Positions 32,100 to 43,757 of a DNA stretch of 64,000 nucleotides are shown here, piece after piece. The translations under genes and the position numbers were made by a program. Where the stretch lies: assembly GCA_009760885.1 (NCBI GenBank), contig CM019718.1, forward strand, positions 31,252,530 to 31,316,529, written 5' to 3'. The notes under the pieces are model-generated. The model ran no database searches and was not told the DNA's origin. It saw only the letters and a list, made by a program, of their open reading frames with translations. Position 1 is the first letter of the stretch. Each line of letters begins with the position of its first letter. The stretch is from Achatina immaculata (taxonomy: Eukaryota; Mollusca; Gastropoda; Stylommatophora; Achatinidae).

Positions 32100-34835
32100 T
32101 AAGCTTCACGAAAGATGGGAAATACAGATAAGAAGTGACAAAAAGAAGAAGCACAAAAACACACGGCAACTATTTTTTTTTTTTTTTGGTACCAGAAATC
32201 ACTGTTCAGGTGAGCAAAAGAAGAAGGGGCAGTGTACGCCAAGCGAGCTGCCAAGAGACTTCTCAGAAAAGCTCCACCACAACGAGGCTCACCAAATCCC
32301 TTCCTCGTTCCCCAGGTTTCTGTAACACAGAATGAGTCAGGACGCTAAAGATGCGAGAAAAATAGGCAGTTTCAACAAGCTTTGAACTGGTCGGCGACGC
32401 CCACCAACAAACTGCGGTTCGGCTTTATATTGATCACAATAACTTTGAAACTTCTCTAGAAACATATTTCTAACACGGACAAATTTGTATGTATATCAGA
32501 GAGAGGTCGTTAGACTTCATGTTCTTGTCACAGATATTCTTTCTCACACGTGTTCTTACTTATACTGCTGTAAACAGCAGCACTTTAAAACATACTTCAA
32601 CACGCATATTAGACGCCCGCAGGGGTGGAGCTTGTTGAGATACGTGGTACAGAAGTTCACATGGAAAGCATCAATCTATGTATAATCTCTTAATAATAAT
32701 AATAATAATAATAATAGGCAACAGCGGTATTCCATAAACTTTGTCCCTCTGACATGCAAACAAACCAAAACAGAAACAACACACGCATACGAATTCTAAA
32801 AATAAATCCACGTACAGTGTATGCCCATATCTCCCGATACTAAACGCATCAGACCCAAACGTCCTCGAGCGACCAGTTGTAACAAACTACAACTAATCAA
32901 ATAAAACTAATTTCTCTGTCGCATTATTAGATACTATTTATAACAGAAACTGACACAGATCACGTCAATATCTTGTCTTAAACTTCTAACACATCCTCAA
33001 TTCGAATTCGAGCACTCATAAACTTTGGTAAACCCTCGAATAACCGCTCGTCTGTAAGCCAACATCACTACATCACTCGCAGACATGTGACACTCATTCT
33101 GGCTCCAGACAGTCGATATTCATTACTAAATATAAAATAACACACAAGTTAGAAACTGTGCAGGGAAGTTTTGCTTCTTCTCTGATGTTCCATGTAAACA
33201 TCCAAGACTGATGCTCTGTTCCCATCCAGGATAGTTTTCTTTCTGCGCATTTTACCTTCTCCTCCCTCACACCTCCCCCACTCTCTGTTTTAATCACACG
33301 GGGAGGGGCGGAGAAGGGAAGAGGTGAGTGCTGGCAGACGCCCAAAACACAAGTAAACAACCTGGTGTGGCTGTGCGTGGAACTGAGCTCGCGCTGTGAA
33401 TGTCCTTGAAGTCTAATGCAGAATGTTATGTGAGCCAGAACACCTCCCCCTCCCCACCACTAAAAAAAAATTCCACACATATACACACAATATATTCACA
33501 CACACACGCGCGCGCTCACACCTGGGTCAGACAGAACACACCGAGCGAAAATATGCGCAGTTCTTAGTGATAACAATTTCACGGTTGCTGCCCTTCCAAT
33601 AAATTATTGACGGAGAACAATTTCGCGGTTATTGTCCTTTGATTACAAGCGAGCACAAACAATGGAGGTCTGAAAAGTGCGGTGTGAGAACTGGAAAATC
33701 TGCAATTGATTTCTCTCACACTTCTTTACAATATTTTAAGGTTTGCTTACGTCAAATTAAGCAGAATTCTTGTTCCTTACTGAAACCGATAAAAGCTAAT
33801 CATGACGGCAGGATTTAGCAAGTGGATTAGAAAAACAGCATGTTATAAGAACAAGAAGAGAATCAGAGAAACTGCACATAGAAAAACACATCACACATTT
33901 TACTCTCCTTCTCAGCATCATCTCAATTATAGTCATAAGTTTCAGACCGGTTCTGGGCCAACCATCTCTGTTCATTCTTGGGTTTTCTCACTAGATTTCT
34001 AAAATCTTATGTTCTTTCTTGAAGTCTCTATTTATCTTTTCTTTCTTCTTTTCTTTAACATTCAGAGTTTAGCAGTATTCTCTTCTTCATCTTCTGTGTG
34101 TCTTCCTTCTTTATTCATTTTCTCTTTATATTTTTATCACTGAACTTTTTTTTTGTTAATGTTATTTTGGTAACTTATAACTTCCCATCATATGAAATTG
34201 TAGTCTTAGTAAGCAAATGGCTGTGAGAAGGAGCCTTATATTTTACTTTAGAAAGAACAGAAGGCATTCACAGACATTATATTCAGTCTAAAGCCACAAG
34301 ACGATTACTGAGAACCACAAAGACCAAACCATTTTGTTAGCAGATCAGAACAAAGCACCTAAGAAAGTAAAAAGAAGAACCTTGTGCTACATGCATGGAG
34401 AATATGATCTCAAATAGATAATAAACATCAGAACTACACACGCAGGCGAGTAAATAAACACAATTCAAGGGACGTAACCATTGAAAAAATATGAAAAGAC
34501 TAGAAGGTCAGTCAAAGAAAAGCCTTCTCTTATGTATTTTGGTGATTTTGTCCACTGATTAGCAGTTACTTTTTTTTAAAACTCACCCTCATTTATATCT
34601 TGTCAGTGCAACTGAGAGAACCTGAAGTGACCTCTCTAAACATTTCAGCCTATAAGATACACAGGAGTTCTGATACTCTGGATGTAAATTCATAAGATAT
34701 GAAAATGTTTGATAACGTGGAGAAAATCCAGAATCAAATATAACAACAAATTTCTGTCCCTACGCTGCAAAAAGATCCACATTGCAAAAATGAAGCAACC
34801 GTTCAACTTAATATCAGTTCTGTGCCACCAATGCT
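32100..34835. other. Intron sequence, low feature density
   Basis: Contains a poly-T run (32170), (AAT)n at 32690-32715 and (AC)/(CG) runs at 33480-33520. Open frames are short and unrecognised. Confidence 0.4.
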
Positions 34836-34839
34836 TGTC

Positions 34840-36660
34840 ATAGACTCTGACAACGACACATAAACAAAGACCTGTACTCTGACAAAGACACATGAACAAA
34901 GACTTAAGACTCTGACAAAGACACATGAACAAAAACTTGGACTCTGGCAAAGACATATGAACAAAGACTTGGACTCTGACAAAGACACATGAACAAAGAC
35001 TTAGACTCTGACAAAGACACATGAACAAAGATTTCAACTTTGACAAATACATATGAACAAAGACTTAGACTCTGACAAAGACACATGAACAAAGACCTGG
35101 ACTCTGACAAAGACATATGAACAAAGACTTGGACTCTGACAAAAACATATGAACAAAGACTTGAACTCTGACAAAGACATATGAACACAGACTTGAACTC
35201 TGACACAGACATATGAACAAAGACTTGGACTCTGACAAAGACATATGAACAGAGACTTAGACTCTGACAAAGACATATGAACAAAGATTTCAACTTTGAC
35301 AAAGACATATGAACAAAGACTTAGACTCTGACAAAGACACATGAACAAGGACTTAGACTCTGACAAAGACATATGAACAAAGACTTGAACTCTGACAAAG
35401 ACATATGAAAAAAGACCTGGACTCTGACAAAGACATATGAACAAAGACTTGAACTCTGACAAAAACATATGAACAAAGACTTGAACTCTGACAAAGACAT
35501 ATGAACAAAGACTTGGACTCTGACAAAGACATATGAACAGAGACTTAGACTCCGACAAAGACATATGAACAAAGATTTCAACTTTGACAAAGACATATGA
35601 ACAAAAACCTGGACTCTGACAAAGACATATGAACAAAGACTTGGACTCTGACAAAAACATATGAACAAAGACTTGAACTCTGACAAAGACATATGAACAC
35701 AGACTTGAACTCTGACACAGACATATGAACAAAGACTTGGACTCTGACAAAGACATATGAACAGAGACTTAGACTCTGACAAAGACATATGAACAAAGAT
35801 TTCAACTTTGACAAAGACATATGAACAAAGACTTAGACTCTGACAAAGACACATGAACAAGGACTTAGACTCTGACAAAGACATATGAACAAAGACTTGA
35901 ACTCTGACAAAGACATATGAAAAAAGACCTGGACTCTGACAAAGACATATGAACAAAGACTTGAACTCTGACAAAAACATATGAACAAAGACTTGAACTC
36001 TGACAAAGACATATGAACAAAGACTTGGACTCTGACAAAGACATATGAACAGAGACTTAGACTCCGACAAAGACATATGAACAAAGATTTCAACTTTGAC
36101 AAAGACATATGAACAAAAACCTGGACTCTGACAAAGACATATGAACAAAGACTTGAACTCTGACAAAAACATATGAACAAAGATTTGAACTCTGACAAAG
36201 AAATATGAACAAAGACTTGAACTCTGACAAAGACATATGAACAAAAACTTGGACTCTGACAAAGACATATGAACAAAGACTTGGACTCTGACAAAGACAT
36301 ATGAACAAAGATTTCAACTTTGACAAAGACATATGAACAAAGACTTGGACTCTGAGAAAGACATATGAACAAAGACTTGAACTCTGACAAAGACATATGA
36401 ACAAAGACCTGTACTCTGACAAAGACAGATGAACAAAGACCTGGACTCTGACAAAGACACATGAACAAAGACTTGAAATCTGACAAAGACATATGAACAA
36501 AGACCTGGACTCTGACAAAGACACATGAACAAAGACTTGAACTCTGACAAAGACACATGAACAAAGACTTGAACTCTGACAAAGACATATGAACAAAGAC
36601 TTGAACTCTGACAAAGACATATGAACAAAGATCTGGACTCTAACAAAGACTGCACAAATT
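34840..36660. repeat. 32-bp tandem array, about 57 copies, with a 512-bp higher-order period
   Basis: Unit ACAAAGACTTGGACTCTGAC, then AAAGACATATGA. A characteristic variant (ACAAAGATTTCAACTTTGAC) at 35281 recurs at 35793, and CTTGAACTCTGACACAGAC at about 35192 recurs at about 35704, both 512 bp apart (16 units). All minus-strand frames are open and read alike (SLFICLCQSPSLCSYVFVRV), so they are repeat artefacts. Confidence 0.95.
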
Positions 36661-36934
36661 GGATGAGGCACCTGAGATAAAAACTTTGAAAGACCACAAA
36701 TGAAACAGAGATCCAAAACACACTTGGTGAAACACTTATCAAGATCTGCATAGAAAAATATGAATGAAGAAGTTCAAACCACTAATCTAAATGAGGTGGC
36801 CTGAGAAACCAACTGGTACGGACCCCTCAAAGAAGAAATCAAAAGTGGAGGAAATCTTTGTATGCAGTAAATATATACAGTAAAGCTAGTCCATAAGTGC
36901 TCCAATCATCTCCCTCAAGGAGTATCTAAAAAAA

Positions 36935-37201
36935 AAAAGTAAAGATAGTCCCATAGCAAATGCCGTAGGGGGTGAAGCATTAGAGACCTCATTATGCTGG
37001 GTCATCAGCGTATGAGGTAGGGTGACCAGTTCCTTTCCTCGCTGCCTTTACTTCCCAGATTTTCTCTGGTACCCATTTTACGAGGCTGGGTCGACCTCGG
37101 GGCCGTATTGGTCAGAAAAAAAATCCCGCTCAGCTGGGGATTCGAACCCTCGACCATTTGGTTGCTAGACGAGTGCTCTAACCACTACGCTAGCCGGCCC
37201 C
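36935..37201 (-). mobile_element. tRNA-derived SINE (family B)
   Basis: On the minus strand it starts GGGGCCGGCTAGCGTAGTGG, then TTAGAGCACTCG (A box), then GGTCGAGGGTTCGAATCCCC (B box), like a tRNA gene without a folded acceptor stem. A body and tail follow to about 36935. It lies downstream of the 37678-37524 exon, in the same orientation as the host gene. Confidence 0.75.
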
Positions 37202-37523
37202 ATAAGGAGTATCTAGCACAGTGCATTCATTCCATGCCAAAGTGAATGTAGGCACTTTTGCCCTGGGGCAGAACCCAGAGCCATCTGTCAGAGAAGCCAC
37301 ATTAATATTACTCTGGCCATTCCTGCTCCTAAAATAATGTAAAGAAGTCATCAACAAGAAAGTATATCACTGAACAATTCAAACAGCCAGGAGACACTTT
37401 ATAGCATTCAATCTGAGAGCAAAAAAGGAAAGCAAAATGTCAAAAGGTAATCATGCAATGATTTGATTATAGTCACCCTCACAGGTTATCTTTACTGTTT
37501 CTACACACACCAGACGTACATAC

Positions 37524-37678
37524 CTCTTGCACAGCAAGTTGGTCATGGAGATCTGTAGTAGTATCCCTCATGGTCATCTGTGCTCTAGTCTGCTCTACCC
37601 ACTTCATAAGTTCGTTAACTTTCTTCTCAAACTCCTCCATTTTTTTGTCAGCGTCCTCCACCTCTGACTGACACATTT
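37524..37678 (-). CDS. Spectrin-repeat exon flanking the giant cassette
   Basis: A 155-bp minus-strand exon. The acceptor is CTGTTTACAG before AAATGTGTC and the donor is CAAGAG followed by GTATGTACG, ending in phase 0. It encodes MCQSEVEDADKKMEEFEKKVN, then ELMKWVEQTRAQM with the tryptophan typical of spectrin-repeat helix A, then RDTTTDLHDQLAVQE, the start of helix B. Joined directly to 14241-13900 it reads DLHDQLAVQE-RILQDVVSTRAQ, an unbroken helix. Joined instead to the giant exon at 27932 it reads LAVQE-EFKMDIAG. Both joins keep the frame, so this exon's donor is the branch point between two possible isoforms. The layout resembles nesprin-type repeats; that assignment is an inference. Confidence 0.8.
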
Positions 37679-37789
37679 CTGTAAACAGCGGCAGAACAGA
37701 ATCATGACTGGCAATTTTCGGTGGGTACAGTTGCTGTATAAAGGTATTTATAGCAATTTTTAATTGATACAGTTACAAATCAGAATCAT

Positions 37790-38105
37790 GTCTGGCAATT
37801 TCTGACTGATACAAACAAAATAATCTCTGACAATTTTTGACTGATACAGTTGCTTTATAAATTAAAATATGGCAATTTGTTTATCAATACTGTTGCTATA
37901 TAAAGCCATATATAGCAATTTTTGACTGATACAGTTGCTTTATAGATTCAAATATGGCAATTTGTTTATCAATACTGTTGCTATATAAAGCCATATATAG
38001 CAATTTTTGACTGATACAGTTGCTTTATAGATTCAAATATGGCAATTTGTTTATCGATACTGTTGCTATATAAAGCCATATTTAGCAATTTTTGACTGAT
38101 ATGGT
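37790..38105. repeat. 85-bp tandem repeat, about three and a half copies
   Basis: Unit beginning TTTTGACTGATACAGTTGCT and including GATTCAAATATGGCAATTTG and TATAAAGCCATATATAGCAA; copies start at 37918 and 38003, with diverged copies before. It fills most of the intron between two exons. Confidence 0.85.
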
Positions 38106-38403
38106 CGCTAACTGACATTATTATTCTGATGGTCATTAACAACTATTTATACCGTTATTATGATTATTATCAGCATAACAATTATATTTTGTTTCTGCTA
38201 TTACTGACTAATAATGCTGCCACACTCTAAAACTCATTATGACTATCAATATTGTTACTGTGCCAGTCATTATGGTTTTGCATCAGTGTTATTGCCCTGA
38301 CACAAATATTACAATTATCATACATATGATTCTATCAGCCATTACAAGTATCGCTGCTGTTATTCTCATAATTATCAGTGACGAGGCCTGTATCACTACA
38401 AAC

Positions 38404-38554
38404 CTGCAATAGTCTGGACACTGGTCATCTCCTGTTTTAGTTCTTCTATTGGAACCATATTCTCTTGTGACTGGGAGACCAGCTCTAATGTCTTCACCAC
38501 ATAATCTGATGCAGTTCCCTTATTTTGGTTGGTAGATACATATTCATTCACTTT
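38404..38554 (-). CDS. Spectrin-repeat protein exon
   Basis: A 151-bp minus-strand exon, in phase 0 and out phase 1. The acceptor is AATAAACAG before AAAGTGAATG; the donor is TTGCAG followed by GTTTGTAG. It encodes KVNEYVSTNQNKGTASDY, then a long helix with regularly spaced leucine, valine and isoleucine (VVKTLELVSQSQENM, VPIEELKQEMTSVQTIA). The VPIEELKQEM stretch looks like the start of a spectrin-repeat helix. Its final base G joins AA from the next exon to make a glutamate, so the protein reads QTIA-E-MCQSEVEDADKK. The upstream pyrimidine tract is weak, but phase agreement on both sides supports the call. Confidence 0.75.
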
Positions 38555-38737
38555 CTGTTTATTACAAAAAGAATAACAATGCATTCAGACCATTGAGAAA
38601 AATATTTATCAGCATGTTTAAAAGCAAATTATTTCAAACTACTGATCAGTTCTATATGACCTGTGATATCTCTGAGTTTTCCCTGTACCATCTAACAGCC
38701 TGTTCAGATAGTTTTTATTTATTTTTTTTTTTTAGTT

Positions 38738-39235
38738 TCCCAGTGATTGTCAGGTTTTCTAACTTCTTCTTCTCAATATGCCCAGTGATTGTCAGGTTTT
38801 CTAACTTCTGTCTTCTTGATATGCTCAGTGATTGTCAGGTTCTCTAACTTCTGTCTTCTCAATATGCCCAGTGACTGTCAGGTTTTCTAACTTCTGTCTT
38901 CTTGATATGCTCAGTGATTGTCAGGTTTTCTAACTTCTGTCTTCTTGATATGCCCAGTGATTGTCAGGTTCTCTAACTTCTTTCTTCTCATGACATGTCC
39001 ACTGAATGTCATATTTTCTAACTTCTGTCTTCTCATGACATGTCCACTGAATGTCAGGTTTTCTAACTTCTGTCTTCTCATGACATGTCCACTGAATATC
39101 ATATTTTCTAACTTCTGTCTTCTCATGACATGTCCACTGAATGTCATATTTTCTAACTTCTGTCATCTCATGACATGTCCAATGAATATCAGATTTTCTA
39201 ACTTCTGTCTTCTCATAACGTGTGCAGAGAATATC
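38738..39235. repeat. 42/45-bp tandem array of two subfamilies, about 11 copies
   Basis: The first half has a 42-bp unit (CAGTGATTGTCAGGTTTTCT, AACTTCTGTCTTCTTGATATGC). The second half has a 45-bp unit in which ATATGCCCAGTGATTG is replaced by ATGACATGTCCACTGAATG. The switch occurs near 38990. Confidence 0.9.
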
Positions 39236-39364
39236 TGTCTCTATAATTTATAGATTTACTTTAACTGTTCTGCAATTTCTCTGATAATTTCATTTTCTTA
39301 CCAATCTAGGTTACATGTTCACACGCAAATTTAAAAAAAAAACATCAGCATTACTCTGTTATCT

Positions 39365-39685
39365 TATTTACTTTACTCAGTCATCATATTTACTGCACTC
39401 AGTCATCATATTTACTTCACTCAGTCATCCTATTTACTTCACTCAGTCATCCTATTTACTTCACTCTATCATCTTATTTACTTCATTATGTCATTTTATT
39501 TACTCCATTCTGTCATCTTATTTACTTCATTCTGTCATCTTATTTACTTCATTATGCCATCTTATTTACTCCATTCTGTCATCTTATTTACTTCATCCTG
39601 TCATCTTATTTACTCCATTCTGTCATCTTATTTACTCCATTCTGTTATCTTATTTACTTCACTCTGTCATCTTATTTACAGCCTG
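39365..39685. repeat. 22-bp tandem array, about 15 copies
   Basis: Unit TCATCTTATTTACTCCATTC+TG, with variants TTCACTCAG and TTCATTCTG. Open in several plus-strand frames for that reason. Confidence 0.9.
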
Positions 39686-39892
39686 TGATATGAAGAAAGA
39701 CCACAGCCTTCTTTCGTCAGCAGCATCAACGTCATCATCGCTGGACAGGACAGTGAAAAATTCTGTCATATAGCAATCTCCACACGAACGAGAATGAACC
39801 TCGCTCGCCAGGCTGCTGTGACACTGGTAATTTTCCTGTAGCATTTCCTGCATATGACGAGGCAGTTTTTACTACTGTGGCCTTGAATATCT

Positions 39893-39962
39893 CTCCTCCT
39901 GGCACTAGCACCATATCCCTATGTGCCTCTAAGGCATGACAGGATTACCTTTACCTTTACCA
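39893..39962 (+). mobile_element. 3' fragment of SINE family A
   Basis: CACCATATCCCTATGTGCCT, then CTAAGGCATGACAGGATTAC, then (CTTTAC)n: the same tail as the copy at 12.6 kb, truncated at the 5' side. Confidence 0.75.
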
Positions 39963-40234
39963 CACTGCACGTTGTTTATATTCTTAAATATATTTACTTA
40001 AAAGAATGTTACTTTCTAGCTTATGACTGTCATATTACCCTTGTTCTAAATTATAATCAAAAGAAACCAACAATACTAGTCAAACCTCCGTTTCTGCTTG
40101 TTCTGCCCATTTTGGTACTCCATAAAATACTTCCCGGAAACCACGTGACAAGTCAGCTGCCGCAGAAGGATCTGGCCTAGACTCCTGTAGAGATTGAGAC
40201 GGAAACTTGTTTTGTTTTGTGTCTATTTTTTCTT

Positions 40235-40490
40235 TCCCAGCAGAAAATTAAGATGGATGGGGCATGTTTCAAGTACGTTTGACAGTCCAAATATTATATG
40301 ACGAACATAATCCAGAAAAATTTCCGTAAAGAAAAAAAAAAAAAGAAATATAAGGATATTTCCTGCCCATAAGCCTTCAGAAAGATCAGGAAAGACTAGG
40401 AAAAGGTTATGCCACACAGAGAGTGACACTGCGTAGAGATTTTTGGAAGAGAGGAAGGTCCAACCGAAAGCAGAGCACATCTATATGACA
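40235..40490 (+). mobile_element. Possible LINE ORF2 C-terminal remnant
   Basis: AAATTAAGATGGATGGGGCA reads KLRWMGHVSS, matching the LRW.GHV motif common near the end of LINE reverse-transcriptase proteins; stops and a poly-A interruption follow. Short and decayed. Confidence 0.4.
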
Positions 40491-41060
40491 AGACAGAGCA
40501 CGTACATATGATAAGACAGAGCACATATAAACGTATATGATGCAGCAGGATATGCTAGTCAAATATTAGCGATGAGAGGGAGGTAACTCAGGAAAGAATG
40601 ATGCTCGAAGATTTCATCAAACTGTTAATATATATCCGCTTCCAATTCGTCATCCGACATAAATAAGGTCATTACCATATTTCTTTTACTGGTCATTTCT
40701 GTCTTTGGTCATTGTGCCTTGTGTCAAACTGCGCCTATAACTCTCTCATCTACCTTCACTTGACGTGTTCAATATGAGACTTTACCGCGCATGTTAAGCA
40801 ATGGATAAAGCGACAAGAAATTATTTCGGTAAGCACGAAAATTAGTGACTAAATATGAAGCACAATCACCTCCTTTATATCCTTCGGTGCAAGGTCATGG
40901 TACGTAAACAGTTTCGCTAGCAGTTTCATGCAGACCGCAAGACTTCAGATAAAAGCACTGGGATATTGTATCTCTGTTTAAAATGGACAAAAACAAAAAC
41001 AAACAAAAAATAAAGCCAGGAGTGAAATATTTTGATGCCCTTCCCGAATTTTTATGGAAA
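40491..41060. other. Intron sequence, no gene seen
   Basis: A small repeat of ATATGA(C/T)AAGACAGAGCAC occurs around 40483-40530. Nothing else recognised. Confidence 0.4.
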
Positions 41061-41064
41061 CTGC

Positions 41065-42175
41065 ACTAGAAGACCTCTCAGTAAATACAGAACTAGTAAG
41101 ATCAGGTGATGAACACTGACACCTGTCAGTCAACACATAACTAGTAACATCAGGTGATGAACACTGACACCTGTCAGTCAACACATAACTAGTAACATCA
41201 GGTGATGAACACTGACACCTGTCAGTCAACACATAACTAGTAACATCAGGTGATGAACACTGACACCTGTCAGTCAACACATAACTAGTAACATCAGGTG
41301 ATGAACACTGACACCTCTCAGTAAATACAGAACTAGTAAGATCAGGTGATGAACACTGACACCTGTCAGTCAACACATAACTAGTAACATCAGGTGATGA
41401 ACACTGACACCTGTCAGTCAACACATAACTAGTAACATCAGGTGATGAACACTGACACCTGTCAGTCAACACATAACTAGTAACATCAGGTGATGAACAC
41501 TGACACCTGTCAGTCAACACATAACTAGTAACATCAGGTGATGAACACTGACACCTGTCAGTCAACACATAACTAGTAACATCAGGTGATGAACACTGAC
41601 ACCTGTCAGTCAACACATAACTAGTAACATCAGGTGATGAACACTGACACCTGTCAGTCAACACATAACTAGTAACATCAGGTGATGAACACTGACACCT
41701 GTCAGTCAACACATAACTAGTAACATCAGGTGATGAACACTGACACCTGTCAGTCAACACATAACTAGTAACATCAGGTGATGAACACTGACACCTGTCA
41801 GTCAACACATAACTAGTAACATCAGGTGATGAACACTGACACCTGTCAGTCAACACATAACTAGTAACATCAGGTGATGAACACTGACACCTGTCAGTCA
41901 ACACATAACTAGTAACATCAGGTGATGAACACTGACACCTGTCAGTCAACACATAACTAGTAACATCAGGTGATGAACACTGACACCTGTCAGTCAACAC
42001 ATAACTAGTAACATCATTTGATGAACACTGACACCTGTCAGTCAACACATAACTAGTAACATCAGGTGATGAACATTGACACCTGTCAGTCAACACAGAA
42101 CTAGTAATATCAGGTGATGAACACTGAGACATGTCAGTCAACACAAAACTAGCAACATCAGGTGATGAACGCTGA
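41065..42175. repeat. 48-bp tandem array, about 23 highly uniform copies
   Basis: Unit AGTCAACACATAACTAGTAA, CATCAGGTGATGAACACTGA, CACCTGTC. Long runs of copies are identical. A variant unit (CTCTCAGTAAATACAGAACT) occurs at about 41070 and again at about 41315. A 388-codon minus-strand frame (SSPDVTSYVLTDRCQC repeats) is open because 48 is a multiple of three. Confidence 0.95.
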
Positions 42176-42249
42176 GAGACTGAGCTTGCCTGGAGTAGAT
42201 GACTGGTGATTCTTACACAGCCCAGTCTAACCTTTAGTAAGGGGGAAAA

Positions 42250-42575
42250 AAAAGGATGTTAAGTGCTTCTGAACTAGAGAATTATATAAAATAGGGTGTT
42301 TAATGCTTCTGAACTAGAGAATTATATAAAATAGGGTGTTTAATGCTTCTGAACTAGAGAATTATATAAAATAGGGTGTTTAATGCTTCTGAACTAGAGA
42401 ATTATATAAAATAGGGTGTTTAACGCTTCTGAACTAGAGAATTATATAAAATAGGGTGTTTAATGCTTCTGAACTAGAGAATTATATAAAAAAGAAAGGG
42501 TGTTTAATGTTTCTGAACTAGATAATTATATAAAATAGGGTGTTTAATGCTTATGAACTAGAGAATTATATTTGT
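42250..42575. repeat. 40-bp tandem array, about eight copies
   Basis: Unit ATAGGGTGTTTAATGCTTCT, then GAACTAGAGAATTATATAAA; nearly identical copies. Confidence 0.95.
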
Positions 42576-43755
42576 ATCCAAAAATTAAATCCCACGTATC
42601 CTGAAGATTGGATGGGCGCATGCGCAGTTGGGCTTAGGGAAAAAAAACCTGAGACAAAAAAAAACCAAAAAACTGCCGGTTAATTTAACCATTTCCTGCC
42701 CTACGTCACAGATTTCATGGACAAGTAAACTTATGCGCTATGTTCGTGTATTAATTATTTCATTTGAACAAGTACATGTCGATAACATTTTGTTCTCATT
42801 TACTTATGTTCTGCTAAACGTATTCATTCATATTTGATATCATTTCATATATGAAAATGTCTTTTAAAAAATTTCACAAGGCAAGAGGAATACAGAGAAG
42901 TGCAAAAATGCTTTTAAATAAGGCAAATTAATTTATGAATTATTGTAAATAATTTGGAATTTATGGAAGCTCTTAACATAAGAAAATGAATAGACAAGAT
43001 TTACATAGATAGTAGCCGGTGAGTCATTTCAGTCATTCCAATTTTCTTGTGGAAAATCCGGTTCATGAGGTCTTGTCTTGTCTTGTCTCCTTCCTCAAAT
43101 ACCTTTCAGTGTTGGGGGGGGGGGGGGAACAAACCCATGTCTCGATAGGGCCAGGCGATTTGCTTCATATAAGGGGACATTTAAGACTTCTGTGATTTCC
43201 TCTCCCCACCTCTTCCCTGTTTTCTACAACTCTTAGGGTGACTGTTTTCCTTGCTACACTGTCCGGTCGTGGTCGCGTAACGTGGCCAGACCATCTGACC
43301 TCTTGTTTCTGGATGTAGTGTGTCCGGTGTTACTCCAACCTTTGCCCTGTTGGTGCCATTTCTGATTTGATGTCTTCTTGTCACATTTAATTAAACATCT
43401 CATTTCGTTTGTGATGATTTTCCTTTCGTTTTTAGCTATTATTTTCCATTTTTTACATTGACAGCACAGAGTTGGGAAGAAAATTGCGTAGAAGAGAGCT
43501 CTTTTAGTTTAGTTTATGATATATTTGTTTTTCAATAACGGTGTTATTTGCCCCATGACCTGATTAGTTTTGGTTCATTGGTTTAAAATAGAAAATTAGG
43601 GTACGATGGGTTAAAATCAGGAATTCCTGTTCAAAAGGTTAAAAATCTGGATTCGTGTAAATGTGCTACTTAGGCGTGTACACACTGTTTAATCGTGTCT
43701 GAATACATGACTCGCGATATGGCTGTGTCGCAACATTAAATAAATAACCTTGTTT
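42576..43755. other. Intron sequence with a possible transposon remnant
   Basis: A segment at 43170-43400 read on the minus strand gives broken translations such as MTRRHQIRNGTNRAKVG that loosely recall retroelement coding sequence. I cannot classify it. A poly-G run lies at 43114-43128. Confidence 0.25.
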
Positions 43756-43757
43756 TG

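Noticed and set aside
34803..36751. Several overlapping minus-strand frames of Cys/Ser/Leu-rich repeats
   Set aside because: The 32-bp unit is open in all three minus frames, so the frames are a by-product of the array.
37130..37201. Functional tRNA gene
   Set aside because: A and B boxes are present, but the sequence continues into a SINE body and no acceptor stem pairs with the 5' end.
40978..42144. 388-codon minus-strand frame of 16-residue repeats
   Set aside because: A product of the 48-bp array. The few non-repeat residues at its end are unremarkable, and no splice sites suggest an exon.
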